64,000 nucleotides of DNA from Prochlorococcus sp. AG-347-K18 (lineage in GTDB: Bacteria; Cyanobacteriota; Cyanobacteriia; PCC-6307; Cyanobiaceae): assembly GCA_003281365.1 (NCBI GenBank), contig QCCF01000001.1, positions 62,001 to 126,000 of the forward strand. The letters are read 5' to 3'. A model generated the notes under the pieces. It did not search any database and was not told the DNA's origin. It worked only from the letters and a program-made list of their open reading frames with translations. Made by a program: the position numbers and the translations under genes. Positions 15,339 through 22,239 of the stretch are shown in pieces. Within the stretch, counting starts at the first letter, position 1. Each line of letters starts with the position of its first letter.

Positions 15339-16868
15339 ATGGAACAGTATGATGTTGTAATAATCGGTAGTGGAATAGGTGGATTATGTTGTGGTTCAAT
15401 TCTCGCTTTATCTGGTAAGAAAGTTCTTATATGCGAAGCACATACCCAACCAGGAGGTGTTGCTCACAGTTTCAAAAGAAAAGGTTATACTTTCGAATCA
15501 GGTCCTTCATTGTGGAGTGGTATAGGAAAATGGCCGACTACTAATCCCTTAGGGCAAATTCTTAAATTACTTGATGAAGAAGTTGAACTATTTCAATACA
15601 AAGGTTGGCAAGTAATTGTCCCAGAAGGCAATTTTAATCTTGATGTGGGGGAAGAACCTTTTAAACAAACAATTAAAGCTTTAAGAGGTGAGCAATCTGT
15701 TAAAGAATGGGAATCATTTATTTCCGGAATAAAACCTCTTAGCCAAATAATAAATGAAATACCTTTACTCTCATTTTCTCCCGAATCAATAAATTTCTTA
15801 GATCTAATAAATTTAACCTCAAAATTTTTACCTAATATCAAGCAATTACCAAAAATTAATAAGGGCTTTGGGAATTTAGTAAATCATCATCTAGAGGATC
15901 CTTTTCTCAGGAATTGGGTTGATTTATTGAGCTTTTTGATAAGTGGTATGTCAATGCATGATACAAATACAGCTGCGATGGCTACTTTATTTAACGAATG
16001 GTTTGAACCAAATTCATACCTTGAATACCCTAAAGGAGGTAGTGAATCTATTGTAAAAGCCTTAATTAATGGATTTAAAAAATATGGAGGAGAATTAATT
16101 CTTTCTTCGAAAGTAAAGACAATTAACTTCAATAAAAATTTAGCAACTGGTATAACTCTTGATAACGATTCTATTTATAGTTGTGAATCTGTTGTCACGA
16201 ATACTGACGTTTGGAATTTAAAAAAATTAATTCCAAATAAAATTTCAAAAAAATGGAATACAAAAGTTTTGAACCCTAATAAATGCGATTCTTTCCTTCA
16301 TATACATCTAGGTTTTGATGCTGATGGTCTTGAAAATTTGCCAATACATGCTATTCACGTTGACGAGTGGGAAAAAGGTATAACAGCGGAAAGAAATATA
16401 GCTGTATTTTCAATCCCATCTGTTTTAGATAAAAATATGGCTCCTAAAGGGAAACATGTTCTTCATGGATATACTCCCGCAAATGAACCTTGGGAAATTT
16501 GGGAAAACCTAAATCCAAAGGAATTAGAATATAGAAATTTGAAAGAAGAAAGATGTTCAATATTCCTTAATGCAGTGCGAAAATTCATCCCTGACATAGA
16601 TGAAAGGATTGATTTAAAGATGCTAGGAACCCCAATCACTCATAAAAAATTCACCAATACCTATTGCGGTAGCTACGGACCAGCATTATCTGCAGCAAAA
16701 GGTCTTTTTCCAGGATGCAAAACTCCAGTAAAAAATTTATTTACTTGCGGTGCAAGTACATTTCCAGGTATTGGAATTCCTGCTGTTTCAGCAAGTGGTG
16801 CTTACGCAGCTGAAAAAATTATTGGTAAAAAAGAATTTAAAACTCTTCTTAAGAAAATAAATTTATGA
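15339..16868 (+). CDS. FAD-dependent oxidoreductase, CrtI/CrtISO-like
   Basis: This 509-residue flavoprotein opens with a Rossmann dinucleotide motif (VIIGSGIGGLCCGSIL, residues 7-22), followed by PGGVAHSFKRKGYTFESGPS. It ends with the carotenoid-desaturase signature region (TCGASTFPGIGIPAVSASGA). The family includes phytoene desaturases, prolycopene isomerase (CrtH) and retinol saturase-like enzymes acting on polyisoprenoids at membranes. I cannot tell which from sequence; plain CrtH usually has a somewhat different N-terminus. A 36-residue membrane protein precedes it by 34 bp. Confidence 0.85.
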   Translation: MEQYDVVIIGSGIGGLCCGSILALSGKKVLICEAHTQPGGVAHSFKRKGYTFESGPSLWSGIGKWPTTNPLGQILKLLDEEVELFQYKGWQVIVPEGNFNLDVGEEPFKQTIKALRGEQSVKEWESFISGIKPLSQIINEIPLLSFSPESINFLDLINLTSKFLPNIKQLPKINKGFGNLVNHHLEDPFLRNWVDLLSFLISGMSMHDTNTAAMATLFNEWFEPNSYLEYPKGGSESIVKALINGFKKYGGELILSSKVKTINFNKNLATGITLDNDSIYSCESVVTNTDVWNLKKLIPNKISKKWNTKVLNPNKCDSFLHIHLGFDADGLENLPIHAIHVDEWEKGITAERNIAVFSIPSVLDKNMAPKGKHVLHGYTPANEPWEIWENLNPKELEYRNLKEERCSIFLNAVRKFIPDIDERIDLKMLGTPITHKKFTNTYCGSYGPALSAAKGLFPGCKTPVKNLFTCGASTFPGIGIPAVSASGAYAAEKIIGKKEFKTLLKKINL

Positions 16869-16986
16869 ATTAAGTTCTATTTTTATAACTCAACAAATAC
16901 TTAGTTAAGAAATAAGAATAAAGAAAGTAAAAACGTTCAATAATGATAATCTTTAATTGAACATAAACATAACTTATAGCTCTTAT

Positions 16987-17190
16987 ATGTTTTTCTTATC
17001 AATTCCTCAAGCCTGGCATTTAGTTGGCACGTGGTCAGAACAACTTCCAAGCGAGTCAAATCTTATAGGAATGGGCCAAACAGAATTAATGATGACTTTA
17101 CATTCAATATTCGTTCCTCTCTTACTTGTAATTTCATATTACCTATTCTATAGACTTAATAAAAACGAATCAAAGAAAATTAAAGGATGA
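16987..17190 (+). CDS. Small two-helix membrane protein, 67 aa
   Basis: From the ATG at 16987 the protein reads MFFLSIPQAWHLVGTWSEQL, then GMGQTELMMTLHSIFVPLLL and a basic tail (FYRLNKNESKKIKG). One clear membrane helix occupies residues 36-58, and a shorter one may lie at the N-terminus. A longer TTG-initiated form (from 16957) is possible. The sequence looks conserved in type among picocyanobacteria, but no function is known to me. Confidence 0.55.
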   Translation: MFFLSIPQAWHLVGTWSEQLPSESNLIGMGQTELMMTLHSIFVPLLLVISYYLFYRLNKNESKKIKG

Positions 17191-17201
17191 TGGTTTAAGG
17201 G

Positions 17202-17492
17202 TTATTTAGCTGAACTTCTTCTAACTACTTTTCTGCCTGTAGAAGTATCAACTCCGCTTGAATCTTTAGTTTGCGAATTAGTTTCAACATTATCAAGATC
17301 ACTCTTATCCATTTCAGCGCAAACACCTACTACCATGGCAGCTTGCATTTGATCTGGCAAATCTCCAATAGTTAATAAGGCCTTTAAAACTAATTGAAGT
17401 CGAGTTTGCCGATCTATTTCAGGTCTTAGTTTTTTAACGGTATTCCAAAGTTCTTGGGTAACTTCTTTTAAAAGTTCTCGATCTACAGCCAA
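17202..17492 (-). CDS. Conserved hypothetical protein, 96 aa
   Basis: The first 60 residues (MAVDRELLKEVTQELWNTVK, then DRQTRLQLVLKALLTIGDLP and AMVVGVCAEMD) form a tidy helical domain. The rest is Ser/Thr-rich and ends with a basic cluster (GRKVVRRSSAK), probably disordered. It is soluble. It converges on the small membrane gene with 11 bp between stops. I cannot name the family. Confidence 0.6.
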   Translation of the reverse strand: MAVDRELLKEVTQELWNTVKKLRPEIDRQTRLQLVLKALLTIGDLPDQMQAAMVVGVCAEMDKSDLDNVETNSQTKDSSGVDTSTGRKVVRRSSAK

Positions 17493-17582
17493 ATTAAATC
17501 CTTCTTGTATTTCTACTAATCTAACAAAAAATTGGATCTCGTAAAATAATATTCAATAAAAAGATAGTTAGTTAATATTTTT

Positions 17583-17789
17583 CTATCCGAATACAAGTTG
17601 CATTTGTTGATGCAATTCACTCTTCTCTTTCAAAAGTTCATATTTTTCATTCTTTTTTAGAGTAAAAGTTCTATAAAAATTTTTTTGAATCTTTATTGGA
17701 GTATTTTCAAACTTTGCATTTTTACTTATTAGAGAATTCCACTCTTTTGAATTGAAAGGAGCATAAGGAGAAGAAGAAATCACTTTCAT
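17583..17789 (-). CDS. Basic hypothetical protein behind paired LexA-like boxes, 68 aa
   Basis: The protein reads MKVISSSPYAPFNSKEWNSL and ends in a Lys/Glu-rich helix (KKNEKYELLKEKSELHQQMQ). It is soluble with no Cys and no known motif. What sets it apart is its promoter: two 14-bp near-matches to the cyanobacterial LexA operator, 20 bp apart, start only 9 bp upstream of its ATG. If they are functional, this would be a small DNA-damage-induced protein. That role is inference from the sites only. Confidence 0.55.
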   Translation of the reverse strand: MKVISSSPYAPFNSKEWNSLISKNAKFENTPIKIQKNFYRTFTLKKNEKYELLKEKSELHQQMQLVFG

Positions 17790-17797
17790 ATCTTAAT

Positions 17798-17831
17798 AAT
17801 ACATCTGTACTAATAATAGTACATTTTTACT
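17798..17831. promoter_or_regulatory. Two LexA-like operator boxes
   Basis: Read on the minus strand, 17798-17811 is AGTACAGATGTATT and 17818-17831 is AGTAAAAATGTACT. Each matches 13 of 14 positions of AGTACWNWTGTACT, the consensus I recall for cyanobacterial LexA. Their starts are exactly 20 bp apart, about two helical turns, immediately upstream of the gene starting at 17789. In AT-rich DNA single matches are weak evidence; the pair and its placement make it more credible. Confidence 0.5.
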
Positions 17832-18078
17832 ATAGCGCAACAACTGCGTCCACTTATCTTGATTTCTAAGTATCTTTAAGAATGGATAGATTTTTTTATC
17901 TAATTTACAGGAATTATAAGTTTGATAAATGAATAAAAGTATCATCCGTAACTAATTGATCACTTTTTTTAGTGTCTTAAGACTTTTCTTGCTTAAAACC
18001 CATTTAAAGTAATGAATTTGTTGAAATTAACATTGACAAGATATATTTAGCAATCCTTCCTATAAAAAGAATAATAAA

Positions 18079-18399
18079 TTGATTAAAAAAATGCTTCTTA
18101 GTAATGCAAAAAGACTAAAGATCCAAGGAATTATTAGAAGAATTGCTCAAGATAAATCAATTACATTAGAAGAAAGGATATATGTTGAGAAATTTGCATA
18201 TCATAATTCGACAATTTCTCTTTGGCTGAAAAAAGCTAACAGCTTTAGAAGGAATGGTACGAAAAATGATAGGGGTATTGATAATCTTTTACAATCACTT
18301 GGGATAGATGGATTAGATAAGGAAAATCATTTCAACCCAAATGAAGATGATATATCGGATTGGTTTGGAGGTGCTCCTGGTTGGCTAAGGAGAAGCTAG
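18079..18399 (+). CDS. Conserved hypothetical protein, about 106 aa
   Basis: The start is TTG at 18079 or ATG at 18091. The protein is basic at the front (SNAKRLKIQGIIRRIAQDKS), has a helical middle (EERIYVEKFAYHNSTISLWL) and an acidic, Trp-containing end (EDDISDWFGGAPGWLRRS). There is no membrane segment. The basic N-terminal half could contact nucleic acid, which is inference. It is a single gene. The family is not recognised. Confidence 0.6.
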   Translation: MIKKMLLSNAKRLKIQGIIRRIAQDKSITLEERIYVEKFAYHNSTISLWLKKANSFRRNGTKNDRGIDNLLQSLGIDGLDKENHFNPNEDDISDWFGGAPGWLRRS

Positions 18400-18412
18400 A
18401 TTAATTAATTAT

Positions 18413-18526
18413 TCAACTTACCCAAGCTACCTTACACAAATATATACTCATAAAAGATATAAATATCCAAAAAACCCATGGTACAAATTTAATCGGAACT
18501 AAATATTTTTTTGAAAAGGTTTTCAT
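18413..18526 (-). CDS. Single-pass membrane micro-protein, 37 aa
   Basis: The minus-strand frame opens MKTFSKKYLVPIKFVPWVFW and continues with the rest of one membrane helix (IFISFMSIYLCKVAWVS). It has a basic head, a Trp-rich helix and one Cys. It converges on the preceding gene with a 13-bp gap. The composition is typical of real one-helix proteins. The function is unknown. Confidence 0.5.
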   Translation of the reverse strand: MKTFSKKYLVPIKFVPWVFWIFISFMSIYLCKVAWVS

Positions 18527-18673
18527 ATTGATTTTTCTTTTAGATTATTTCTTCTTTACCGTTTTTGAGAATAGGTTTAATTGCTCTATTTAAAAAGTAA
18601 ACAATATTCGAAACCTCAAAGATATTAAATCATTTTAAGTAGATAAAAGTTAATCAGCCTTAATCATCACAAT

Positions 18674-18814
18674 CTAAGCAACTTTATTTTCAATATTCCT
18701 AGTAAAATCTACCACTTTTACCTCATCATGTTCTGAATCATTCCAATATTTTATAAGTCTTTCTAATTCATCAATCCTCTTTTTGGCATTTGCAATTTTT
18801 TCAGTAGTTGTCAT
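18674..18814 (-). CDS. Small helical hypothetical protein, 46 aa
   Basis: The frame begins MTTTEKIANAKKRIDELERL and continues IKYWNDSEHDEVKVVDF. It is charged, helical and probably coiled-coil in the first 25 residues, with no membrane segment. It stands alone, with 147 bp of apparently empty sequence before the downstream micro-protein. Helix-forming heptads support it as real. No family is known. Confidence 0.5.
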   Translation of the reverse strand: MTTTEKIANAKKRIDELERLIKYWNDSEHDEVKVVDFTRNIENKVA

Positions 18815-18968
18815 ATAAAATTTTTATCTATCCAATTAATGCATGAAAAAAAAATATTTCAATGGAAGTAACAATTTTTAGACTATAAATATTAATTTTT
18901 GGTTAATTTTTTAAATAAACTATAGCTCTGGAGCGACTGAGTAATTATACTTAAAGAAAAACAAAATT

Positions 18969-19478
18969 ATGAAGAAATTAAATTCTTTGATTTTGAATAG
19001 TACTGTTAAATTCTTAGACTTCATATACTCTGGTAGATCTCTACAAAGATTTTGGGTTTTAGAAGTAATAGCTAGATCTCCTTATTTTGCATTTCTTTCA
19101 GTTCTTCATTTTAAAGAATCCCTAGGAATTAAAAATGAAAAAACAATGATTTTAATGAAAGAACATTTTTATCAAGCTATTAATGAAACTGAGCATCTTA
19201 AAGAAATGGAGAAAAGAGGAGGAGATAAGTTCTGGATTGATAGATTTTTTGCGAGACATCTTGTGCTTGTCTATTACTGGATCATGGTTTTTTATTATTT
19301 CTTCTCTCCAGCTAATGCTTATGATGTCAACATAAAAATCGAAGAACATGCATTTGAAACTTATTCCAAATATTTAATAGACAATCCAAATGATCAAAAA
19401 ATAAAAGAAATTGCACAAGATGAATTAAATCATGTCCAAGAACTTAACGAAGCTTTGTCAATGCTTACTGCAGTTTAG
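18969..19478 (+). CDS. ptox: Plastoquinol terminal oxidase (PTOX/AOX family)
   Basis: PTOX is a membrane-bound di-iron oxidase that passes electrons from plastoquinol to oxygen, a safety valve for photosynthetic electron flow. All six ligands of the AOX family are visible: Glu32 (WVLEVIARSPYFAF), Glu73 and His76 (NETEH), Glu125 (IEEHAFETY), and Glu152 and His155 (DELNH). At 169 residues it is short because the long N-terminal extension and the insert before the last helix of plant PTOX are missing. It overlaps the convergent gene by 4 bp. Confidence 0.92.
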   Translation: MKKLNSLILNSTVKFLDFIYSGRSLQRFWVLEVIARSPYFAFLSVLHFKESLGIKNEKTMILMKEHFYQAINETEHLKEMEKRGGDKFWIDRFFARHLVLVYYWIMVFYYFFSPANAYDVNIKIEEHAFETYSKYLIDNPNDQKIKEIAQDELNHVQELNEALSMLTAV

Positions 19479-19924
19479 ATTAGTGCTGAGAAATCTATTA
19501 ACAATATTGAAAGCATCACCGATGAAGATATTAAACCTAGGCTAACCATCAAAGAGACATAACCTTTTTTTCTTGGCAATTTATAAAAAGATATTCCAAT
19601 AATTAGTAACATTGTTAATGAGAAAAAAATTATAATTTTTTCATTTACTAAATTGAGATGTATAGCTAAATTTTTTTCTTCGAAAAATTTGAGAAATTCA
19701 GATAAAACTAATTCTTCTTCTATTCTTTTCAAATAGTCAAATGAGCTTATAAAAGCAGAACTTAATAAAGATAATGCCACCAGTGCAGTAACTGGTTTTG
19801 TTAGCCTGTTAAGTGTTCTGTTAAAACTTACCAATAAAATAAAAATAAATAAAGAGGTTACTAAAGGTATTAAAGGTATGAGAGTTGTAGAATTTATGAA
19901 ATTTCTCACGAAAATAATTTGCAT
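19475..19924 (-). CDS. Four-helix membrane protein, faintly NdhF-like, 149 aa
   Basis: The chain has about four hydrophobic helices (STTLIPLIPLVTSLFIFIL, PVTALVALSLLSSAFISSF, IIIFFSLTMLLIIGISF, VSLMVSLGLISSSVMLSILL). The first two recall the N-terminal end of NdhF/NuoL-type antiporter subunits, but the H+-pumping core is absent. It may be a short NDH-associated subunit, a remnant, or unrelated. Its 3' end overlaps ptox by 4 bp in convergent orientation. A link with quinone redox chemistry is only suggested by that neighbour. Confidence 0.4.
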   Translation of the reverse strand: MQIIFVRNFINSTTLIPLIPLVTSLFIFILLVSFNRTLNRLTKPVTALVALSLLSSAFISSFDYLKRIEEELVLSEFLKFFEEKNLAIHLNLVNEKIIIFFSLTMLLIIGISFYKLPRKKGYVSLMVSLGLISSSVMLSILLIDFSALI

Positions 19925-20056
19925 CTAACTTAAAATTTTATATTATTTCGACGCGTTATTTTATTAAATAAGATTTTTTAAAATCTTAAATGTAATTAGT
20001 ACCTATTGCATTCTGTGTAAATTGATACCAAACTTGAATCAGTTTTGAAAAATAAA

Positions 20057-20158
20057 ATGTTAGCCATTTCTGAAATTATTATCGCAAGTTCTATCTTCCT
20101 AGTGATTGTATATTGGGAAGTTAAACTCTTATATGCCAAACCTAATGTAGCGAAGTAA
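20057..20158 (+). CDS. Single-pass membrane micro-protein, 33 aa
   Basis: The frame reads MLAISEIIIASSIFLVIVYW and then EVKLLYAKPNVAK: one N-terminal membrane helix and a short basic tail. It lies in the spacer between the NdhF-like gene and the poly-Gln gene. It is supported by its start, helix and tail only. The family is unknown. Confidence 0.45.
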   Translation: MLAISEIIIASSIFLVIVYWEVKLLYAKPNVAK

Positions 20159-20274
20159 CTTTACTCAAAACAGGAAAATTAAAAACATAGAAAATTTAAA
20201 TAAAATTTAAGAATTTAAGTTGACAAAAAAAGCTATAAATATGAGAGAATAAACACAAATATTTATTTCCTCTT

Positions 20275-20412
20275 ATGAGCGAAGTCCAAAATCCTAGTAC
20301 TAACTCAACGCAGCAGCAGCAACAGCAACAGCAGCAATCCTATTCAGACAAAAAAATTAATTCTGCTGAGAGCGAGAGACTTTATCTCGAGATGAAAGAA
20401 GCTTGGCTTTAA
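20275..20412 (+). CDS. Poly-glutamine micro-protein, 45 aa
   Basis: The protein begins MSEVQNPSTNST, carries a run of nine Gln (mixed CAG/CAA codons), then SYSDKKINSAESERLYLEMK and ends EAWL. The GC-rich repeat stands out in AT-rich DNA and could vary by slippage. The C-terminal helix (ESERLYLEMKEAWL) looks conserved in style and may bind a partner. A TTGACA element lies about 50 bp upstream. The function is unknown. Confidence 0.6.
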   Translation: MSEVQNPSTNSTQQQQQQQQQSYSDKKINSAESERLYLEMKEAWL

Positions 20413-20532
20413 GTTTAATTTTTATTTGAAATAATATTTCTATAAACTTTTTAAATTTTTTTTTAATTTTGAATTAATCAATACTTTTTTATTTCCTGTA
20501 CCCTTTAAATTTTGTTTAACCGCAAAATAAAT

Positions 20533-20667
20533 TTGTTTAGAAAACTTAAGCAGTTAGAGAAAATTAACGGAAGACTCGCAATGGGAGGGTTAATATATCT
20601 AGTTTTTACAAAATTAGTCTCCAACCGCGTCGATATATTAGACCAGCTTAAATCTTATCTAATTTAA
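20533..20667 (+). CDS. HLIP-like micro-protein with chlorophyll-binding motif
   Basis: The start is TTG at 20533, or TTG at 20512, giving 44 or 51 residues. The core LEKINGRLAMGGLIYLVF matches the ExxNGRxAM chlorophyll-binding signature of high-light-inducible proteins, with Glu9, Asn12 and Arg14 in the expected spacing. It is followed by a single hydrophobic helix, but the usual IGFVAALGAY continuation is replaced by GGLIYLVFTKLV. Hlips bind chlorophyll and carotenoid and protect photosystem assembly. No ATG is available, so the start is uncertain. Confidence 0.6.
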   Translation: MFRKLKQLEKINGRLAMGGLIYLVFTKLVSNRVDILDQLKSYLI

Positions 20668-20684
20668 GAAATGAATTGGAAGTA

Positions 20685-20777
20685 TTATCCAGGAACATTT
20701 CTTTCTATATAAGCGTCAGTTAAAGCTAAAATTAACCCCAATAATGTTGAAAATATAGCAATTTCAGTTGATTCCAT
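20685..20777 (-). CDS. Single-helix membrane micro-protein, 30 aa
   Basis: The minus-strand frame begins MESTEIAIFSTLLGLILALT and ends DAYIERNVPG: an acidic head, one membrane helix and a charged tail. The size and layout resemble small photosystem or b6f subunits, but it matches none that I know. It converges on the HLIP-like gene with a 17-bp gap. Evidence is compositional only. Confidence 0.4.
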   Translation of the reverse strand: MESTEIAIFSTLLGLILALTDAYIERNVPG

Positions 20778-20846
20778 TTTATTTTTGAATTACCACTAGT
20801 TTGCTAAATAACTCAAAGTTCGGCAACCAAACTAATAACTTACTAT

Positions 20847-20860
20847 AGTACGTATATACT
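20847..20860. promoter_or_regulatory. Palindromic, LexA-like site
   Basis: AGTACGTATATACT matches 12 of 14 LexA consensus positions and lies inside a perfect inverted repeat (TATAGTA, six bases, TACTATA; 20845-20864). It ends 14 bp before the GTG start of the DUF3104 gene, an operator-like position. The regulator identity is uncertain. Confidence 0.35.
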
Positions 20861-20874
20861 ATAAGTTATTTATT

Positions 20875-21123
20875 GTGAGCTCGGCAACTCCTGAGTTTCT
20901 TTTCGTTAGGCCTGGTGATTATGTCGCAATTAAAAAAGAAAATTGCGAAAATACTAATGAAAAGAATCAAAATTATTGGGTCGGTCAAGTTATCGACTGT
21001 ATTGGAGGAGCTAGAAATCCAAATTCATGGACCTTGTTTCAAGTTGCCAATATTGATAATGGAGAGATCACTATAATTAACGCGGATATTGTAGAAAAAA
21101 TTTTGAAATCCTCTGAAAGTTAA
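20875..21123 (+). CDS. DUF3104-like protein, 82 aa
   Basis: The start is GTG. The chain contains FLFVRPGDYVAIKK, NYWVGQVIDCIGGARNPNS and LFQVANIDNGEITIINADIV. This matches the DUF3104 family, an SH3-barrel-like fold found in many copies in marine Synechococcus and Prochlorococcus, function unknown. A perfect inverted repeat directly upstream suggests repressor control. It diverges in style from its neighbours only by its regulatory region. Confidence 0.75.
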   Translation: MSSATPEFLFVRPGDYVAIKKENCENTNEKNQNYWVGQVIDCIGGARNPNSWTLFQVANIDNGEITIINADIVEKILKSSES

Positions 21124-21194
21124 GCTTATGGATAATCAAACAAACTTCCTTCAGCATTACAAAACCAAAGACAAAATGCTCGCTTTAAAGGGAA

Positions 21195-22085
21195 TTACCC
21201 CAGTTCCAAGCAAGCAAGTCCGTATACTTGATTCATTGGGCAGGGAGGTTGAATGCCTTTATACATTCTGTAAGTTTTTGATATTTCCTTAAATCCCAAA
21301 CTAGATAAAAGATAATTTGCATATGGATTCAGATTAGAGCAATCCAATAAGATTTGAGCATCTAAATCACCAACTAATTCCCTTATTAACAATTCAGCAA
21401 GTGGTGGAGTATCGGCTAAAAGAGGTCCGATTCTCCAGCCTTGCTCATTATTCTCCAAGACACAAGGTCTTATTCTTCCAAATCCATGGCACATCCCATT
21501 ATTATCGACAATTGCACTGACATTACCATGAGAATTTTTCAACCAGTCATTTAGAAAATGAGGTCTGGGACTAGGTTCTCTTTGATCGTCATAAATTAAG
21601 ACCGCTTCAGAGGAAATTTTATTACCCGGGACAACTTTAAAAGAATGAAATTGATCTTTATAGAAATTTCTCAATGGCAAATCTTGAGAACCATTTAATT
21701 TCCATCGATTTGTAATAGAAGATTTTATAAACCCCCACTTTGCATAATCATTCAATCTATCTGGTGCAGCTTCAAGACCAATACAATCAACATTTTTCAA
21801 ATATTCGAGAGCATGTTTCCATAGTCTCAGTCCATATCCATTATTTCGGAATTCTTTTTTAACGATAAATAAACCTATAAAACCATACGAGGAATTATAT
21901 TTAATACACGCAATAGAACCTATAGGATTATTGTCGAGACAAGCTACCCATACCCCTTGTTTATCTGTATTTCTATAAATTGATAAGTCATCCATTCCAG
22001 GAGAAAATCCCTCTAACCTTGCCCAGTTTGTGACTTCTGGTATTTCATTTAAAGATATTAATCTAATTAAAAATTTTTCCCTCAT
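21195..22085 (-). CDS. Double GNAT-domain acetyltransferase
   Basis: At 296 residues it carries an N-terminal GNAT domain with the acetyl-CoA loop region (FIVKKEFRNNGYGLRLWKHA, about residues 75-95). A C-terminal domain of the YitH/Acetyltransf_18 type follows (FGRIRPCVLEN, WRIGPLLAD, LLDCSNLNPYANYLLSSLGF). Such proteins acetylate small amines or peptides; the substrate here cannot be told. It is a single minus-strand gene. It diverges from the aldehyde dehydrogenase gene, and its 3' end overlaps a doubtful plus-strand frame. Confidence 0.85.
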   Translation of the reverse strand: MREKFLIRLISLNEIPEVTNWARLEGFSPGMDDLSIYRNTDKQGVWVACLDNNPIGSIACIKYNSSYGFIGLFIVKKEFRNNGYGLRLWKHALEYLKNVDCIGLEAAPDRLNDYAKWGFIKSSITNRWKLNGSQDLPLRNFYKDQFHSFKVVPGNKISSEAVLIYDDQREPSPRPHFLNDWLKNSHGNVSAIVDNNGMCHGFGRIRPCVLENNEQGWRIGPLLADTPPLAELLIRELVGDLDAQILLDCSNLNPYANYLLSSLGFKEISKTYRMYKGIQPPCPMNQVYGLACLELG

Positions 22086-22239
22086 AGAATTATACTAACC
22101 AAGAAATTTTTGAATTTTTAAAGGCAATATTAATAAATTTGATTATTTCTCATAAATCATACACTTTGATTTAATTGGCAAAACCCAAGTTATTTACAAT
22201 TTATCCTCTGATATATTTAATACTATTCAAAGGTATAAA

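Noticed and set aside
21128-21292. Plus-strand frame of 54 codons overlapping the end of the GNAT gene
   Set aside because: About 100 bp overlap the well-supported acetyltransferase C-terminus on the other strand; no independent support.
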